Assembly: GCF_025244825.1 (NCBI RefSeq) | Contig: NZ_CP104263.1 | Coordinates: 2,542,001-2,606,000 of the forward strand | Direction: 5' to 3' | Length of the DNA stretch: 64,000 nt | Origin: Arthrobacter jinronghuae | GTDB taxonomy: Bacteria > Actinomycetota > Actinomycetes > Actinomycetales > Micrococcaceae | Shown: in pieces, positions 1-8,977 of the stretch | How the letters are laid out: every line of letters begins with the position of its first letter | Position numbering within the stretch: position 1 is the stretch's first letter | Made by a program: the position numbers and the translations under genes | Notes under the pieces: generated by a model | Database searches by the model: none | The model's input: only the letters and a program-made list of their open reading frames with translations | Told to the model about the DNA's origin: nothing

Positions 1-3000
1 GCCCGCCACCCGCCAGCTTCCGGTGGTGAAAGCCGAAACCACGGCACCCAATGCACCGAAGGCATCAGGCGAATCGCCCGCTGCAACGCAGCAGTCGGGT
101 AAGCCGCCGGTAGCCAAGGAACCGGCCAAGGCCGAGCCCGCGGCGAAGAGCGAGCCGAAGGCTGAGACCAAGGCTGCGCCGATTCCTGCGCAGCTGCCCA
201 AGACCCAGCCCAGCGATGCCGCTGCCGAAGAGGACAAGGTCACCGTGCTGCGCGGTCCGGCCAAGGCGATTGCCACCAACATGGACCTCAGCCTGAGCGT
301 CCCGACGGCAACCACCGTGCGCGCCATTCCGGCCAAGCTGCTGATTGACAATCGGATTGTCATCAACAGCCACCTGGAACGTGCACGCGGCGGAAAGATT
401 TCCTTCACCCACCTGCTGGGTTACGCCATCATCCGTGCTGCTGCCCAGTTCCCCTCCATGAACGTGTTCTACGACGAGGTGGACGGCAAGCCCGTTGCCG
501 TCCAGCCCGCACACGTTAACTTCGGCCTGGCCATCGACATGCCCAAGCCGGACGGAACCCGTCTGCTGGTGGTGCCGAACATCAAGAAGGCCGAAACACT
601 GAACTTCTCGGAGTTCTGGCACGCCTACGAAGACCTGGTCAAGCGTGCCCGCAGCGGCAAGCTCGGCGCCGATGACTACCGCGGCACCACCATCTCCCTG
701 ACCAACCCGGGCGGCATCGGCACCGTGCATTCGGTGCCCCGCCTCTCCAAGGGCCAGGCCGCCATCATTGGTGCCGGTGCCCTTGAGTACCCGGCCGAGT
801 TCCAGGGTGCCAACGAGAAGATCCTGGCCCGCAACGCGATCAGCAAGATCATCACCCTGACCTCCACCTATGACCACCGTGTCATCCAGGGTGCCGGCAG
901 CGGCGAGTTCCTGCGCATCATCCACCAGTTGCTGCTGGGTGAGCAGAACTTCTACGACGAGATCTTCGAATCCCTGCGGATCCCGTACGAGCCCGTCCGT
1001 TGGAGCCCGGATATCCAGGTCAACCCGGACGAGCAGATCAACAAGGTTGCCCGCATCCAGCAGCTGATCCACGCCTACCGGGTCCGCGGCCATCTGATGG
1101 CGGACACGAACCCGCTGGAGTACGTACAGCGCCGGCATGCCGACCTGGACATCCTGAACCACGGCCTGACGCTGTGGGACCTGGACCGGGAGTGGCCCAC
1201 GGGCGGCTTCGGCGGCAAGCCGATGCTGAAGCTCCGCAAGATCCTCGGTGTGCTCCGGGACGCTTACTGCCGCACTGCCGGGATCGAATACATGCACATC
1301 CAGGATCCCGAGGAGCGCCTCTGGTTCCAGGACCGCCTGGAAACCAAGTACACGAAGCCCACCCGCGAAGAGCAGCTGCGAATCCTCAGCAAGCTCAACG
1401 CTGCCGAGGCTTTCGAGACGTTCCTCCAGACGAAGTTCGTTGGACAGAAGCGCTTCTCCCTTGAGGGCGGCGAATCCCTGATTCCGCTGCTGGATGCCGT
1501 GATTTCCGGTGCCGCCGACGACGGCCTCGAGGAAGTCGGCATCGGCATGGCCCACCGCGGCCGCCTCAACGTCCTGACGAACATCGCGGGCAAGACCTAC
1601 GCACAGGTCTTCCGCGAATTCGAAGGCACCCAGGACCCCCGCAGCGTGCAGGGCTCCGGCGACGTGAAGTACCACCTCGGCACCGAGGGAACCTTCACAT
1701 CGGACAACGGGAAGCAGACCAAGGTCTACCTTGCAGCCAACCCGTCCCACCTCGAAGCCGGAGATTCCGTACTGGAGGGCATTGTCCGCGCCAAGCAGGA
1801 CCGGCTGGACAAGGGCGACGAGTTCCCCGTGCTGCCGATCCTCGTGCACGGCGACGCCGCCTTCGCAGGCCAGGGCGTGGTGGCGGAAACGCTCAACCTC
1901 TCCCAGCTGCGCGGCTACCGCACCGGCGGCACCATCCACGTGGTGGTCAACAACCAGGTGGGCTTCACGACGTCGCCCACGTCCTCGCGTTCCTCGGTCT
2001 ACTCCACAGATGTCGCGAAGATGGTCCAGGCACCGATCTTCCATGTCAACGGCGATGATCCCGAAGCAGTTGTACGGGTTGGCCAGCTCGCCTACGAGTA
2101 CCGTCAGCGCTTCCACAAGGATGTCGTCATCGACATGGTCTGCTACCGCCGCCGCGGCCACAACGAAGGCGATGACCCTTCGATGACCCAGCCGATGATG
2201 TACAGCCTGATCGAGGCCAAGCGCTCCGTGCGCAAGCTGTACACCGAGTCCCTGATCGGACGAGGGGACATCAGCCAGGACGAGGCCGAGCAGGCCCTGC
2301 GCGACTACCAGGGCCGTCTCGAGCGCGTCTTCGCGGAGACGCATGCCGCCCAGACCTCGCCCATCCCGGTGATCACCAAGGATTCCGAAGCGGTTTCCGA
2401 TCTGGAACGTCCTGCCGCCCAGCAGGAAGGCACCACGATCATCAAGCCGGCAAGCACTGCGGTCTCCGCAGAGGTCCTGGCGCACATCGGCAAGGCCCAC
2501 GTGGCCGTACCCGAGGGCTTCACTGTCCATCCGAAGCTGAAGTCCCTGCTGGAAAAGCGCGACCAGATGTCCCGTGAGGGCAACATCGACTGGGGCTTTG
2601 CCGAAATCGCAGCCTTCGGTTCGCTGCTGATGGAAGGCGTCCCCGTACGCCTCGCCGGGCAGGACTCCCGCCGCGGAACCTTCACGCAGCGCCACGCCGT
2701 CTTCCACGACCGCGCCACCGGCGAAGAGTGGGTGCCGCTGGCTGAGCTGGACCCGAACCAGGCCAAGCTGTGGATCTACGACTCCCTGCTCTCCGAATTC
2801 GCCGCCATGGGATTCGAATACGGCTATTCGGTGGAGCGCCCTGATGCCCTTGTGCTCTGGGAAGCCCAGTTCGGTGACTTCGTCAACGGCGCCCAGACCA
2901 TCATTGACGAGTTTATTTCTTCGGCCGAGCAGAAGTGGGGCCAGCGGTCCTCGCTGGTGCTGATGCTTCCGCACGGCTACGAGGGACAGGGACCGGACCA

Positions 3001-3607
3001 CTCCTCCGCACGGATCGAGCGTTTCCTGCAGATGTGTGCCGAGGACAACATGATTGTTGCCAACCCGACCACGGGCGCCTCGCACTTCCACCTGCTGCGC
3101 CGGCAGGCATACAGCCGTCCGCGGAAGCCGCTTGTGGTCTTCACCCCCAAGCAGCTGCTGCGCCTGAAGGCGGCCGCAACGTCGGTGGAGGAGTTCACGC
3201 ACGGCGAGTTCCAGCCGGTTATCGGCGAGCATGCCGAACTGGATGCGAACGCCGTCGACCGCGTACTGCTGGTGTCCGGCCGCCTGTACTACGACCTGCT
3301 GGCAAACCGCCAGAAGACCGGCGACGACAAGACGGCAATCGTCCGCGTTGAGCAGCTCTACCCGCTCCCCGTCGACGAGATCCGGGCCGCTGTGGGCAAG
3401 TACCCCAACGCGGACATCGTGTGGGCGCAGGACGAGCCGGCGAACCAGGGTCCGTGGCCCTTCATCGGCCTCAACCTGCCCCAGCACCTGGATAGCCGCC
3501 TGCGCCTGGTCTCACGCCCGGCGTCGGCCTCCACCGCTACCGGCTCTGCCAAGCGCCACGCAGTGGAGCAGGACATTCTTGTGAAGAAGGCCTTCGAACG
3601 TCAGTAG
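1..3607 (+). CDS. kgd: Multifunctional 2-oxoglutarate dehydrogenase, E2-like/E1 fusion (5' end outside window)
   Basis: Decarboxylates 2-oxoglutarate in the TCA cycle. The reading frame is open from base 2, so the true start lies upstream; about 1,200 residues are present and, compared with the roughly 1,230-residue mycobacterial Kgd, only the short N-terminal segment is missing. In order: a Pro/Ala/Lys-rich linker, an E2-type acyltransferase core ending in [11 protein letters not shown], then the E1o part with [11 protein letters not shown], the thiamine-diphosphate region GDAAFAGQG and [12 protein letters not shown]. The HRVIQG variant of the E2 motif (Gln where classical E2 has Asp) is, as far as I recall, typical of actinobacterial Kgd. 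A strong terminator follows, so it ends its transcription unit. Confidence 0.97.
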   Translation, partial: PATRQLPVVKAETTAPNAPKASGESPAATQQSGKPPVAKEPAKAEPAAKSEPKAETKAAPIPAQLPKTQPSDAAAEEDKVTVLRGPAKAIATNMDLSLSVPTATTVRAIPAKLLIDNRIVINSHLERARGGKISFTHLLGYAIIRAAAQFPSMNVFYDEVDGKPVAVQPAHVNFGLAIDMPKPDGTRLLVVPNIKKAETLNFSEFWHAYEDLVKRARSGKLGADDYRGTTISLTNPGGIGTVHSVPRLSKGQAAIIGAGALEYPAEFQGANEKILARNAISKIITLTSTYDHRVIQGAGSGEFLRIIHQLLLGEQNFYDEIFESLRIPYEPVRWSPDIQVNPDEQINKVARIQQLIHAYRVRGHLMADTNPLEYVQRRHADLDILNHGLTLWDLDREWPTGGFGGKPMLKLRKILGVLRDAYCRTAGIEYMHIQDPEERLWFQDRLETKYTKPTREEQLRILSKLNAAEAFETFLQTKFVGQKRFSLEGGESLIPLLDAVISGAADDGLEEVGIGMAHRGRLNVLTNIAGKTYAQVFREFEGTQDPRSVQGSGDVKYHLGTEGTFTSDNGKQTKVYLAANPSHLEAGDSVLEGIVRAKQDRLDKGDEFPVLPILVHGDAAFAGQGVVAETLNLSQLRGYRTGGTIHVVVNNQVGFTTSPTSSRSSVYSTDVAKMVQAPIFHVNGDDPEAVVRVGQLAYEYRQRFHKDVVIDMVCYRRRGHNEGDDPSMTQPMMYSLIEAKRSVRKLYTESLIGRGDISQDEAEQALRDYQGRLERVFAETHAAQTSPIPVITKDSEAVSDLERPAAQQEGTTIIKPASTAVSAEVLAHIGKAHVAVPEGFTVHPKLKSLLEKRDQMSREGNIDWGFAEIAAFGSLLMEGVPVRLAGQDSRRGTFTQRHAVFHDRATGEEWVPLAELDPNQAKLWIYDSLLSEFAAMGFEYGYSVERPDALVLWEAQFGDFVNGAQTIIDEFISSAEQKWGQRSSLVLMLPHGYEGQGPDHSSARIERFLQMCAEDNMIVANPTTGASHFHLLRRQAYSRPRKPLVVFTPKQLLRLKAAATSVEEFTHGEFQPVIGEHAELDANAVDRVLLVSGRLYYDLLANRQKTGDDKTAIVRVEQLYPLPVDEIRAAVGKYPNADIVWAQDEPANQGPWPFIGLNLPQHLDSRLRLVSRPASASTATGSAKRHAVEQDILVKKAFERQ

Positions 3608-3617
3608 GCTAGGTTTG

Positions 3618-3652
3618 GGGTGGGGCGCTTCGGCGTCCCACCCTGTTTTTTT
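3618..3652 (+). terminator. Intrinsic terminator after kgd
   Basis: An 11-bp stem (3618-3628 with 3633-3643, one G-U pair) is closed by a TTCG tetraloop and followed by a T-rich tract (3644-3652). It starts 11 nt after the kgd stop codon. Confidence 0.9.
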
Positions 3653-3670
3653 GATTCGAGAAGGTGACTA

Positions 3671-4270
3671 GTGGAACAACGCAGAATTCGGCTTGCTGCT
3701 GTAGGTGATGAGCTGCTGGCCGGACACGGGGATCCGCGCGCACTCGGCTGGCTGGGACGTGTCCTGGCCCGAACATCGCCCGAGAACGTCAACCTCCAGG
3801 CATACAGCCTGGCTGCACCCAACGAGGGCACCGAGGCGCTGGCCAACAGATGGCTCGCGGAAGCCGGGAGACGATTCGAAGACGGGTGCGAAAACCGCCT
3901 CGTGATCGGCTTGTCTGACCGGGACCTGGACCTTCAGCTGACGACGGCGCGAAGCCGCCTGAACCTGGCGAACATCCTCGACGGCGCCGCACAGATGAGC
4001 ATCAAAGTCTTCGTGGTGGGCCCTCCCCCGGGCCTGGACCCGGAACGGAACCGGAAGCTCGCGGATCTCTCCGCGGCGTTCGGCGACGTGACCACGCGGC
4101 GGAAGCACGTGTACGTAGACACCCTCAACCCGCTGCTGAACCACGAGCAGTGGCGTACGGACCTTGCCGCCAACGGCGGAACGCCGGGCCAGGCAGGCTA
4201 CGGCCTTATGGCGTGGCTGGTGCTTCACCGAGGCTGGTACCAGTGGCTCGACCTGCCCGACATGAACTGA
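3671..4270 (+). CDS. GDSL/SGNH-like protein lacking canonical catalytic residues
   Basis: A 199-residue protein with an SGNH-hydrolase layout. GTG start, with a short AAGG-type ribosome-binding site a few bases upstream. The block I region reads VGDELLAG, so the usual nucleophile serine is glutamate. The block III position reads GLSD rather than GxND. The C-terminal region that would carry Asp-x-x-His reads GGTPGQAGYG, without histidine. The fold family is recognisable but the Ser/His pair is not present, so hydrolase activity is doubtful. It stands alone between two terminators. No signal peptide is visible. My recollection is that GDEL occurs in related Arthrobacter proteins, whereas the histidine is normally kept. 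Confidence 0.75.
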   Translation: MEQRRIRLAAVGDELLAGHGDPRALGWLGRVLARTSPENVNLQAYSLAAPNEGTEALANRWLAEAGRRFEDGCENRLVIGLSDRDLDLQLTTARSRLNLANILDGAAQMSIKVFVVGPPPGLDPERNRKLADLSAAFGDVTTRRKHVYVDTLNPLLNHEQWRTDLAANGGTPGQAGYGLMAWLVLHRGWYQWLDLPDMN

Positions 4271-4293
4271 AACCTCCGTCATAAACGGACGTC

Positions 4294-4329
4294 AAAAAAA
4301 CCCTCCCGGCAACAGCCGGGAGGGTTTTT
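4294..4329. terminator. Bidirectional intrinsic terminator
   Basis: A perfect 10-bp stem (4301-4310 with 4315-4324) with an AACA loop, an A-run upstream and a T-run (4325-4329) downstream. It separates the GDSL-like gene from the peptide transporter operon. Confidence 0.93.
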
Positions 4330-4520
4330 GCGTATTCCGGCGCGGTTTCGAGTACAAAAACCCCCGTGTCCGGGCATAACGATCGGTTAACAACATGTAA
4401 CTTGTCTCACAGTGGAAACAATATGTGGTTAGTGTTGCTCCACATGCGGCGGTCATCACGGCCGCTTTGGGGGGCCATCATTGGTGGTTCCTGACTCCTC
4501 ATCACCAGTTAGGACTACTT

Positions 4521-6281
4521 ATGCGTACTAAGCGCACGGCAGCTCTTGCCGCACTCTCCGTGGGGGCCCTGTTCCTGGGCGCCTGCGGCTCCGCCGGGGG
4601 CGGAACCGAAAGCGAAGGCGGCTCGGAGGAAACAGCCGAGAACATCGCCTCCACCATCAATATCGCCATCAGCCAGGCGCCCGACGCCTACAACTCGAGC
4701 ACCGCCAACACCAACAGCACGTACAACAGCTACGTCGACAACCTGGTGCACAGCAACTTTGTCGAGTACAGCCCTGACGGCGTCATCCACGATGAAGAGT
4801 TCGGCACCTTCGAAAAGACCAGCGACGATCCGCTGACGGTGCACTACAAGATCAATGAGGACGCCAAGTGGTCCGACGGCACCCCCATCGACTTCGATGA
4901 CGTGCTGCTGAACTGGGCTGCCTTCTCCGGACAGGTCGGTCCCGCCGAGGGCGAGAACATCTTCCAGCCGTCCTCCACCAACGGTTTCTCGCAGACCAAG
5001 ATGATCGAGGGCGAGGCCGGCGACAAAGAGTTCGACATGGTCTTCGAGACCCCGTACGCGGACTGGGAAGCGCTGATGATCGGCCCCATCATGCCCGCTC
5101 ATGTCGCGGCGGAAAAGGGCAACCTCTCCCCCGACAACGACGGTGAAGAACTGATCAAGGCCATCCAGGACAAGGACGTCGCGGCGCTGACCCCGCTGGC
5201 GGATTTCTGGAACACCGGGTGGAACTACGAAGCCGATCTCACCACGCTTCCGGACGCCGAAATGATCCCGTCCTCCGGCCCGTACATGCTGGACAACGCC
5301 ACCGACGGCACCCTGACCCTCAAGCGCAACGAGAACTACTGGGGCGAAGAGCGCAAGGGCAAGACCGAAACCATCGTCTTCAAGACCATCGCAGACACCG
5401 AAGCAGTCCAGGCCCTGGAGAACGGCGAGGTCGATATCATCGAACCCTCCGGCCCCACGGTTGACACGAAGACCGCCATCGAGAACATCGGCGAGACCGT
5501 CGAGATGCTCACCGGTCCCGAGCTGACCTTCAGCCACATCGACCTGGACCAGTCGGAAAACGGCGTATTCAAGGACCTGGCCGTACGCCAGGCATTCGCC
5601 AAGTGCGTACCGCGCGAGGACATTGTCGAGAAGTTCGCCAAGCCCATCGACGAGAACGCCACGGTGGACAACCTGCGCGAATACCAGCCCGGCCAGGAGG
5701 ACTACGAAGAGGTCCTCGAAGGCGCACCGTCCGCCAGCGATTACGACGAAGTGGACATCGAGGGCGCCAAGAAGCTGCTCGCCGATGCCGGTAAGACCGA
5801 ACCCGTATCGGTCCGCCTGATGTTCTCCTCCACGAGCCAGCTGCGCGCCGACATCGTCACCCTGATCAAGACGTCCTGCGACCAGGCCGGCTTCGACATT
5901 GTTCCCACCCCGGACCCCAAGTGGAGCGCCAAGCTCGCTGAGCCCGGAGCCTGGGACGCCATCCTGTTCGCCTGGGCCGGATCCGGTCTGGCCGCCAGCG
6001 CACAGTCGATCTACGTCTCCGACGGCGAGCAGAACTACGGCAAGTTCACCAACACCGAACTCGACAAGCTCTGGGACCAGATCGCCAGCTCCACTGACGA
6101 AGAAGAGGTCAAGGAACTGAAGACCAAGGCAGAGGAAATCCTCGCCGCCGAGGTCTACAACGTGGTCCTGTACGCCAACTCCGGTGTGGTTGCACACTCC
6201 TCCAAGCTGGAGAACGTGGAACTGAACCCGAGCCAGAACGGCATCACCTGGAATGCCTACAAGTGGACAAAGCAGGTCTAG
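4521..6281 (+). CDS. Oligopeptide ABC transporter substrate-binding lipoprotein
   Basis: A 586-residue extracellular solute-binding protein of the SBP family 5 (OppA/DppA) type. ATG at 4521 is chosen because it gives a lipoprotein signal: MRTKR, a hydrophobic stretch and the lipobox LGAC with Cys22, and because AGGACT precedes it. An acidic Gly/Ser/Glu spacer follows the cysteine. The family-typical segments DDVLLNWAAF and LTLKRNENYWGEE are present. It is the first gene of a four-gene importer operon and presumably delivers peptides to the two permeases downstream. A stable hairpin after the stop codon may protect this part of the mRNA. The exact substrate cannot be read from sequence. Confidence 0.92.
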   Translation: MRTKRTAALAALSVGALFLGACGSAGGGTESEGGSEETAENIASTINIAISQAPDAYNSSTANTNSTYNSYVDNLVHSNFVEYSPDGVIHDEEFGTFEKTSDDPLTVHYKINEDAKWSDGTPIDFDDVLLNWAAFSGQVGPAEGENIFQPSSTNGFSQTKMIEGEAGDKEFDMVFETPYADWEALMIGPIMPAHVAAEKGNLSPDNDGEELIKAIQDKDVAALTPLADFWNTGWNYEADLTTLPDAEMIPSSGPYMLDNATDGTLTLKRNENYWGEERKGKTETIVFKTIADTEAVQALENGEVDIIEPSGPTVDTKTAIENIGETVEMLTGPELTFSHIDLDQSENGVFKDLAVRQAFAKCVPREDIVEKFAKPIDENATVDNLREYQPGQEDYEEVLEGAPSASDYDEVDIEGAKKLLADAGKTEPVSVRLMFSSTSQLRADIVTLIKTSCDQAGFDIVPTPDPKWSAKLAEPGAWDAILFAWAGSGLAASAQSIYVSDGEQNYGKFTNTELDKLWDQIASSTDEEEVKELKTKAEEILAAEVYNVVLYANSGVVAHSSKLENVELNPSQNGITWNAYKWTKQV

Positions 6282-6308
6282 CAGCACCACGCTAGCCGCA
6301 GCCTAAGC

Positions 6309-6341
6309 GGGGATGGGCAGACGCAAAGTCTGCCCATCCCC
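6309..6341 (+). promoter_or_regulatory. Intra-operon hairpin between lipoprotein and permease genes
   Basis: A perfect 14-bp inverted repeat (6309-6322 with 6328-6341), loop GCAAA, no T-tract. Its position between a binding-protein gene and its membrane components fits a transcript-stabilising or partial-termination element that makes more lipoprotein than permease. The function is inferred. Confidence 0.65.
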
Positions 6342-6389
6342 CTGCTTATGTCCGCGGCGTTCTTTAGTCCCACCCCAAGGAGCCCCACG

Positions 6390-7922
6390 GTGTTCTACTT
6401 CATTCTCAAAAGAGCGGTCAGTTCGTTCTTTATCCTCCTGGCCGCCACGGCACTGATGTTTGTCCTGGCCGTCAACTCCGGCGATCCCCTCCATGACCTC
6501 GCCGAGCTGCGCAACGATGACCGGGAATCCCGCATAGCCGCCCGCACCGAAGCCATGCACCTGGATCAGCCGATCCACATCCGCTATCTGCTCTGGCTGC
6601 AGGAAATCGGCCGCTGCATCATCCCCGGCGGCGCACAGTGCACGCTGGGCCTGGACCGCGTGGGCAACCCCGTCATCGAGCAGCTGCAATCCGCGGCCGG
6701 TTCAACCTTCCGCCTGGTGGTCGTAGCAACGGTGCTCGCGATCATCCTGGGCGTGCTCATCGGTGTTGTGACCGCCCTGCGGCAGTACAGCGTGTTCGAC
6801 TACTCGATCACGTTCGTTGCCTTCCTCCTGTTCTCCATGCCGCTCTTCTGGCTTTCCACGCTCCTCAAGCAGTACCTCGCCATCGGCCTCAACACCTGGC
6901 TGGGGAATCCAACCATGTCCTACCTGGGCATAGTGCTGCTGGGATTGGTGGCCGGGTTGATCTGGATGGTAGTCATCGGCGGCGACCGCCGACGCCGGAT
7001 CCAGGTCTTCGCGGTGGCAGCCGTGGCAACGTCGGTGACCATGCTCGCGCTGCTGATGTCCGGTTGGTTCAAGACGCCGGGCTTCGGTCCCGTCGGCATC
7101 CTGGTGAGCGCCTTCGCCATCGCCCTCGGAACCACTGCCCTGTTCGCCGGGTTCCGGCGCCGGCGGATTGTCAACGCAGCCCTTGCTACGGCCGCAGCCG
7201 GTTTTGTCGGCTATCTGGCCACGATGGGCATCATGAAAGACCCCGACTGGCTGACCATTGCCGGCCTGGCACTGGTAACGCTCGCCGTCTCGGCTGCCAT
7301 CGGGCACTTCGTGGGCGGACCGTACGCCAAGCAGACCCGGCAGCTGACCGCCGTCGTCGGCCTGCTGATCGGTTCCGTCGTGTTCCTGGATTCGCTGCTG
7401 CACGCCTACCCGTCGCTCTCCCGCAAGACCGGCGGCCGGCCCATTCCCACCACCGGTTCCTCCACGCCCAACCTCGAGGGAACCTTCTGGGAAGTGAATC
7501 TCGATTACGCGCTGTACCTGGTACTGCCGACCATCGCGATCATGCTGATTTCGTTTGCCATGTACACCCGCTACACCCGGGCCAGCCAGCTGGACGTGAT
7601 GACCCAGGACTACATCCGCACTGCACGCGCCAAGGGGCTCAGCGAACGGACAGTCGTGGTCAAGCACGCCTTCCGCAACGCAATGATCCCGATCACCACC
7701 CTGATGGCCTTCGACTTCGCCGGTGTGCTCGGCGGCGCCGTGGTCACGGAAGCGGTGTTCGGCTGGAACGGCATGGGCAAGATGTTCACCGACGGACTCT
7801 CCAATGTGGACCCCAATGTCATCATGGCGTTCTTCCTCGTCACGGGCGTGGCCGCGGTGGCCTTCAACATGCTGGCTGACATCGCGTACGCGTTCCTCGA
7901 TCCGCGCATCAGCCTGAACTGA
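6390..7922 (+). CDS. Peptide ABC transporter permease, DppB/OppB type, enlarged
   Basis: A 510-residue integral membrane permease. GTG at 6390 follows CAAGGAG with 7-nt spacing and gives the typical N-terminus MFYFILKRAVSS. The BPD permease signature with its EAA-type loop is near the C-terminus (DYIRTARAKGLSERTVVVKH; VTEAVFGWNGMGKMF). DppB proteins usually have about 310-340 residues. The excess here is an additional membrane region at about residues 175-345, between the N-terminal permease half and the EAA region. It forms the translocation pore together with the next gene product. Confidence 0.92.
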   Translation: MFYFILKRAVSSFFILLAATALMFVLAVNSGDPLHDLAELRNDDRESRIAARTEAMHLDQPIHIRYLLWLQEIGRCIIPGGAQCTLGLDRVGNPVIEQLQSAAGSTFRLVVVATVLAIILGVLIGVVTALRQYSVFDYSITFVAFLLFSMPLFWLSTLLKQYLAIGLNTWLGNPTMSYLGIVLLGLVAGLIWMVVIGGDRRRRIQVFAVAAVATSVTMLALLMSGWFKTPGFGPVGILVSAFAIALGTTALFAGFRRRRIVNAALATAAAGFVGYLATMGIMKDPDWLTIAGLALVTLAVSAAIGHFVGGPYAKQTRQLTAVVGLLIGSVVFLDSLLHAYPSLSRKTGGRPIPTTGSSTPNLEGTFWEVNLDYALYLVLPTIAIMLISFAMYTRYTRASQLDVMTQDYIRTARAKGLSERTVVVKHAFRNAMIPITTLMAFDFAGVLGGAVVTEAVFGWNGMGKMFTDGLSNVDPNVIMAFFLVTGVAAVAFNMLADIAYAFLDPRISLN

Positions 7923-7933
7923 TTGGTAGACCA

Positions 7934-8977
7934 ATGACTGATAACAAAATTTCCGCGGACGGGCCAAAGGAAAGCAGCCCGGAGCTGACGGCCATGACGC
8001 TGGAAAGCCAGCGCACCGTCACGGCGGACTCCCCCGCAACCAGGGGCATCGTGGCTGAACCAAAAATCACGGAAGCCAAGAGCCAGTCCAAGCTGGTGCG
8101 CGAACGCTTCTTCCGGCACAAGGGCGCCATTGGCGGAATGATCGGCCTGCTCTTCATCGTGCTGCTGGCATTCTCGTCGATCGGCTTCAGCGTCGGCCCG
8201 CTGCACATCCCGGGCTGGTGGCAGCACACCTTCTACGAGGTGCAGGAAACCGCCGACGGTGGAAAGCCGACCCTGTCCTGGACCGGACTGGGCGACCATC
8301 CGTTCGGCCAGGACGCCCTGGGCCGGGACTACTTCGCAATGACCATGCGCGGGGCGCAGATCTCCCTGATCATTGCCTTCATCGTCGGCATTGTCGGCAC
8401 CGTCATCGGAACCGTCGTCGGTGCCCTGGCCGGATATTACCGCGGCCGGGTCGAAGCCGTCCTGATGCGCTTCACCGATGTCATCATCACCATCCCCCTG
8501 CTGGTGGTCGCAGCCGTGCTGGCCACGATCGTCGCAGACTTCGGAATCGTGGTCTTCGCGGCCTTCCTGGGCATGCTTACCTGGACCAACCTCGCCCGGA
8601 TTGTCCGCGGCGAGTTCCTTTCCCTCCGGGAAAAGGAGTTCGTGGAGGCGGCGAAGTCCGTGGGCGCCAGCTCGTCGCGGATCATCTTCAAACACATCCT
8701 GCCCAACACCGTGGGCGTCATCATCGTCTCGGCCACGCTGGCCATCTCCGGCGCCATCCTGCTGGAAACCGCGCTCGGCTTCCTGAACCTGGGCGTGCAG
8801 GAGCCGGACACCTCGCTGGGCAAGCTGATCAATGAAAACCGGTCGGCCATGACCGTGCGCCCCTGGGTCTTCCTCTGGCCCGGCGTGTTTATCGTGGCCA
8901 TTGCCCTCACCGTCAACTTCATCGGCGACGGGCTCCGGGATGCGTTTGATCCCCGACAGACAAGGAACAAGCAATGA
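7934..8977 (+). CDS. Peptide ABC transporter permease, DppC/OppC type
   Basis: A 347-residue permease, second half of the importer pore. ATG at 7934, 11 nt after the previous stop. The N-terminal 50 residues are hydrophilic and Ser/Thr-rich, then SKLVRERFFRHKGAIGG leads into the first membrane helix. The OppC-type loop HPFGQDALGRDYF and the EAA loop FVEAAKSVGASSSRIIFKH are visible. The stop codon overlaps the start of the ATPase gene by 4 nt (ATGA), implying translational coupling. Confidence 0.95.
   Translation: MTDNKISADGPKESSPELTAMTLESQRTVTADSPATRGIVAEPKITEAKSQSKLVRERFFRHKGAIGGMIGLLFIVLLAFSSIGFSVGPLHIPGWWQHTFYEVQETADGGKPTLSWTGLGDHPFGQDALGRDYFAMTMRGAQISLIIAFIVGIVGTVIGTVVGALAGYYRGRVEAVLMRFTDVIITIPLLVVAAVLATIVADFGIVVFAAFLGMLTWTNLARIVRGEFLSLREKEFVEAAKSVGASSSRIIFKHILPNTVGVIIVSATLAISGAILLETALGFLNLGVQEPDTSLGKLINENRSAMTVRPWVFLWPGVFIVAIALTVNFIGDGLRDAFDPRQTRNKQ

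Noticed and set aside
65..3487. A 1,140-codon open frame on the minus strand opposite kgd
   Set aside because: Its translation has no recognisable domain and is the frame opposite third-codon positions of a high-GC gene; kgd is unambiguous.
4515..6290. A 591-codon minus-strand frame opposite the peptide-binding lipoprotein
   Set aside because: Mirror frame of a high-GC gene, no family resemblance, and the plus-strand gene has a clear lipobox and domains.
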